Of a DNA stretch of 6,249 nucleotides, positions 6,143 through 6,249 are shown in pieces. A model generated the notes under the pieces. It searched no databases. It saw nothing but the letters and a program-made list of their open reading frames with translations, and was not told the origin of the DNA. Source of the DNA: an uncultured Eubacteriales bacterium (lineage in GTDB: Bacteria; Bacillota; Clostridia; Christensenellales; CAG-917); assembly GCA_900551145.1 (NCBI GenBank), contig URUQ01000073.1:1-6249 (forward strand). The letters are read 5' to 3'. Made by a program: the position numbers and the translations under genes. The stretch's first letter is position 1, and each line of letters starts with the position of its first letter.

Positions 6143-6249
6143 ATACGTCGATTTTTGCCATTTTGACGGATTTCGGTCTTATTTTTGACCTTGAAAACCG
6201 ACGACAAGCACACTTCGATTTATATCGCATTATAGATTGCGAAACCGAA

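Larger units (their letters stand above)
6003..6249. other. AT-rich intergenic region after dinB, no supported gene
   Basis: This 247-bp stretch is visibly more AT-rich than the genes. It contains the repeated palindrome and terminator-like hairpin listed separately, plus a perfect palindrome GATAT-T-ATATC (6091-6101). It also has an inverted repeat GGTC-N8-GACC (6175-6190). A minus-strand TATAAT at 6234-6229 could be a -10 box whose -35 would be beyond the window. No tRNA or known RNA family is recognised. Confidence 0.5.

Noticed and set aside
6067..6249. Open plus-strand frame from ATG 6067 to the right edge (61 codons)
   Set aside because: There is no ribosome site, it starts inside the terminator-like hairpin, it is AT-driven hydrophobic and Phe/Ile-rich, and no family is recognised. 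It might be real only if it continues past the window.
6141..6249. Minus-strand open frame entering from the right edge and ending at 6141
   Set aside because: It has only about 35 codons, is Lys/Arg/Ser-rich with no recognisable motif, and overlaps the repeat copy at its stop. Length is compatible with chance.

Overview
The window reads as a chromosomal segment of a Bacillota (Firmicutes) bacterium, most likely an uncultivated clostridial lineage. The basis is the McsA/McsB/ClpC protein-arginine-phosphorylation system, a Gram-positive-type DNA polymerase IV (motif DLNNFYASVE), Bacillus-like GalE and GalU sequences and clear purine-rich Shine-Dalgarno sites. The taxonomic placement is inference; no rRNA or other marker is present.

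Layout. Four genes lie head-to-tail on the minus strand, transcribed right to left: galE (4663-3677), galU (3596-2733), an mcsA-mcsB fusion (2659-1211) and clpC (1214 to beyond the left edge, so only its first 404 codons are seen). One plus-strand gene, dinB (4767-6002), diverges from galE across a 103-bp gap holding two back-to-back sigma-A-type promoters. The last 247 bp (6003-6249) contain no gene I can support, but carry a repeated palindromic motif and a weak terminator-like hairpin.

Function. GalU makes UDP-glucose and GalE interconverts UDP-glucose and UDP-galactose, so these two probably supply sugar nucleotides for envelope polysaccharide or galactose use. The fused McsA-McsB protein is predicted to phosphorylate arginines on damaged or stress-unfolded proteins. 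ClpC, whose N-domain keeps both glutamates that dock phosphoarginine in the family, is predicted to unfold such substrates for ClpP. The mcsAB stop and clpC start overlap as ATGA, so the marking enzyme and the unfoldase are probably translationally coupled. The usual first gene of this operon, ctsR, is absent from its expected place, which galU occupies. DinB is a Y-family translesion polymerase unrelated in pathway to its neighbours.

Points most worth a second look are the one-chain McsA-McsB kinase that has lost the McsA C-terminal UVR/coiled-coil segment, the repeated AACACTTATCGTGTT palindrome downstream of dinB, a probable leaderless GTG start for dinB, and an altered substrate-loop motif in GalU.
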